7,090 nucleotides of DNA. Source: Syntrophomonadaceae bacterium. GTDB taxonomy: Bacteria; Bacillota; Syntrophomonadia; Syntrophomonadales; Syntrophomonadaceae. This document shows, in pieces, positions 6,065 to 7,090 of this stretch (position 1 is the stretch's first letter; every line of letters begins with the position of its first letter). The notes beneath the pieces are model-generated. The model was not told the DNA's origin. It searched no databases and was given only the letters and a program-made list of their open reading frames with translations. Made by a program: the position numbers and the translations under genes. Location of the stretch: NCBI GenBank assembly GCA_031265005.1, contig JAISDD010000245.1, positions 1 through 7,090 of the forward strand. The letters are read 5' to 3'.

Positions 6065-6946
6065 TTACCATGTTAGGTATTTTATTAAGTCGTTAGTTTG
6101 TAAATATTCACGAAACTCTGACGAAATGTCGGCCTGCCAATCCATGTTTTCGAACATCCAATTCTTTAGGTCGAAGCCTGTAAATTCATGTATTTTTGCA
6201 TATGTTTCATCAGCGCAGTAAACATCCCATAAACCAGATCTTTTTAGTGTTTGAAGATAATGATTATTTTCTTCCTCCTTTTGGCGCAGGAAAATTAGGT
6301 TGTTATGTATCTCAGGCAAAGATTTGTAAATACTTGCCACAAGAAGTAAGCGATTAGTGTTTCCTTTTTCATTGCTACTAAAACCGCTTTTATAATCAAC
6401 ATCGTAAAACTCATCTTCTTGCTCAAAATGCAAATCAAGCGTCAAATTAATGTTTCCACCATTATCAATCAAAGCCCAAATGGATTGATAATATTTAAGC
6501 AGCTTCTTTTTACCTACATCATCAATACTCAAGTTTGATATCAAATCATCGACTTCTTTTTTTAACGTATTTTTTACGTCTCCAATATCTGGCGGCGTAT
6601 AAAGGCTTAATTCATTAAGCGGGTGCAAAAATGGAAGTTTACACATCGGTTCCCAAAGTTCCCCTATCCTCCGAGAAAATGCCATATACTCGTATGGCCA
6701 TACAGCATTGCGATACTCAAGCATAACGATATAAGAAACATATGTAATGAGCAGTATTGCTTCCAACCGCTTATTTATCGAATAACCTTCAGACAAAACT
6801 TGCTCAATATATGCTTCTCTAATTTTATCCGCACAATTATTAAGCGCAGTAGCTTTCTTTTTGTAGCTCAAAGGCGTTCCCGAAACGCTTTCAAGAAAAT
6901 CCGCCATCTGTTCTCTGAACTCACATAACAGTTGTGCTTTATCCAC
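6065..6946 (-). CDS. Probable type II restriction endonuclease, PD-(D/E)XK-like
   Basis: A 293-residue protein encoded immediately upstream of the methyltransferase. Residues 1-110 are mainly helical with aromatic clusters. The diagnostic part is residues 167-210: NLTLDLHFEQ, then FYDVDYKSGFSSNEKGN, then NRLLLVASIY. An acidic residue (Asp171 or Asp182) followed by Asp184-Tyr-Lys186 fits a PD-(D/E)XK nuclease core, and the strand-acid-lysine-glycine pattern followed by a helix is what the fold requires. Together with the adjacent methyltransferase this makes cognate endonuclease the best call; cleavage site and subtype are unknown. The start is a GTG directly after an in-frame TAA, with AGGGAT about 10 bases upstream, so no longer version is possible; the ATG at codon 14 is a shorter alternative. 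The preceding helix-turn-helix gene ends 16 bases before it. Confidence 0.68.
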   Translation of the reverse strand: MDKAQLLCEFREQMADFLESVSGTPLSYKKKATALNNCADKIREAYIEQVLSEGYSINKRLEAILLITYVSYIVMLEYRNAVWPYEYMAFSRRIGELWEPMCKLPFLHPLNELSLYTPPDIGDVKNTLKKEVDDLISNLSIDDVGKKKLLKYYQSIWALIDNGGNINLTLDLHFEQEDEFYDVDYKSGFSSNEKGNTNRLLLVASIYKSLPEIHNNLIFLRQKEEENNHYLQTLKRSGLWDVYCADETYAKIHEFTGFDLKNWMFENMDWQADISSEFREYLQTNDLIKYLTW

Positions 6947-6962
6947 TTAGTTCTTATCCCTA

Positions 6963-7090
6963 TCAGTTTTCAATTTCTGATTGTTTAGCGGTTTTTGTTC
7001 TACCATCAATAGGCTTCTGTGTGTTTTTCGGGATTAGCCATATTCGCCCCTTACGAACTGCTCCGAGTATTCTACCACTTGAACAAAGCG
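6963..7090 (-). CDS. MerR/excisionase-like helix-turn-helix protein (C-terminal fragment)
   Basis: The gene enters from the right edge; 41 codons and the stop are visible. The frame reads CSSGRILGAVRKGRIWLIP and goes on to KNTQKPIDGRTK. The pattern 'GRI.GA...G..W.IP.....P.DGR' is the wing and tail of the small MerR-like/excisionase-type helix-turn-helix proteins. Proteins of this kind are often encoded next to restriction-modification genes and in mobile elements. It ends only 16 bases before the probable endonuclease, so it likely shares its transcript and may act as a controller of the operon or as a recombination directionality factor. The N-terminal recognition helix lies outside the window, so function beyond DNA binding is inference. 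Confidence 0.7.
   Translation of the reverse strand, partial: LCSSGRILGAVRKGRIWLIPKNTQKPIDGRTKTAKQSEIEN

Overview
The window looks like a chromosomal piece of a low-to-medium GC Firmicute, probably a clostridium (Eubacteriales). The evidence is strong AGGAGG-type ribosome binding sites, a SigA-type promoter, an ECF cobalt/nickel importer with a CbiM that carries a PDGLE extension, and secreted proteins with the copper-amine-oxidase-like 'stalk' repeat (AYNI.G.NYFKLRD), which is common in clostridia. No organism name can be given from sequence alone.

Left part (1-1700, minus strand): a metal-uptake operon, cbiM then the first 22 codons of cbiQ, which runs off the window. CbiM is the metal-binding S component and CbiQ the coupling membrane subunit; the ATPase CbiO would be expected just beyond position 1. 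Upstream of cbiM is a leader of about 420 nt with its own good SigA promoter, several hairpins and an intrinsic terminator about 70 nt before the cbiM ribosome binding site. I do not recognise it as a cobalamin or NiCo riboswitch. It is either an attenuating leader for cbiM or a stand-alone structured RNA, and is the most interesting unexplained element here.

Middle (1700-4230): a short TfoX C-terminal-domain gene on the plus strand, an ArsC/Spx-family thioredoxin-fold gene on the minus strand, and a secreted stalk-domain protein. Directly upstream of the latter lies the last 51 codons of a second, truncated stalk-domain paralogue.

Right part (4231-7090, minus strand, visibly more AT-rich): a defence cassette. 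In transcription order it has the tail of a small MerR/excisionase-like helix-turn-helix protein, a probable PD-(D/E)XK restriction endonuclease, a gamma-type adenine DNA methyltransferase of the TaqI/Eco57I group, and a decayed Abi-alpha (DUF4393)-like abortive-infection gene. The first three are packed within 15-16 nt of each other, so they are probably one restriction-modification operon. The stop codon of the decayed Abi gene overlaps the first retained codon of the truncated stalk-domain remnant, so that point is very likely the breakpoint where the cassette entered or was rearranged into the paralogue.
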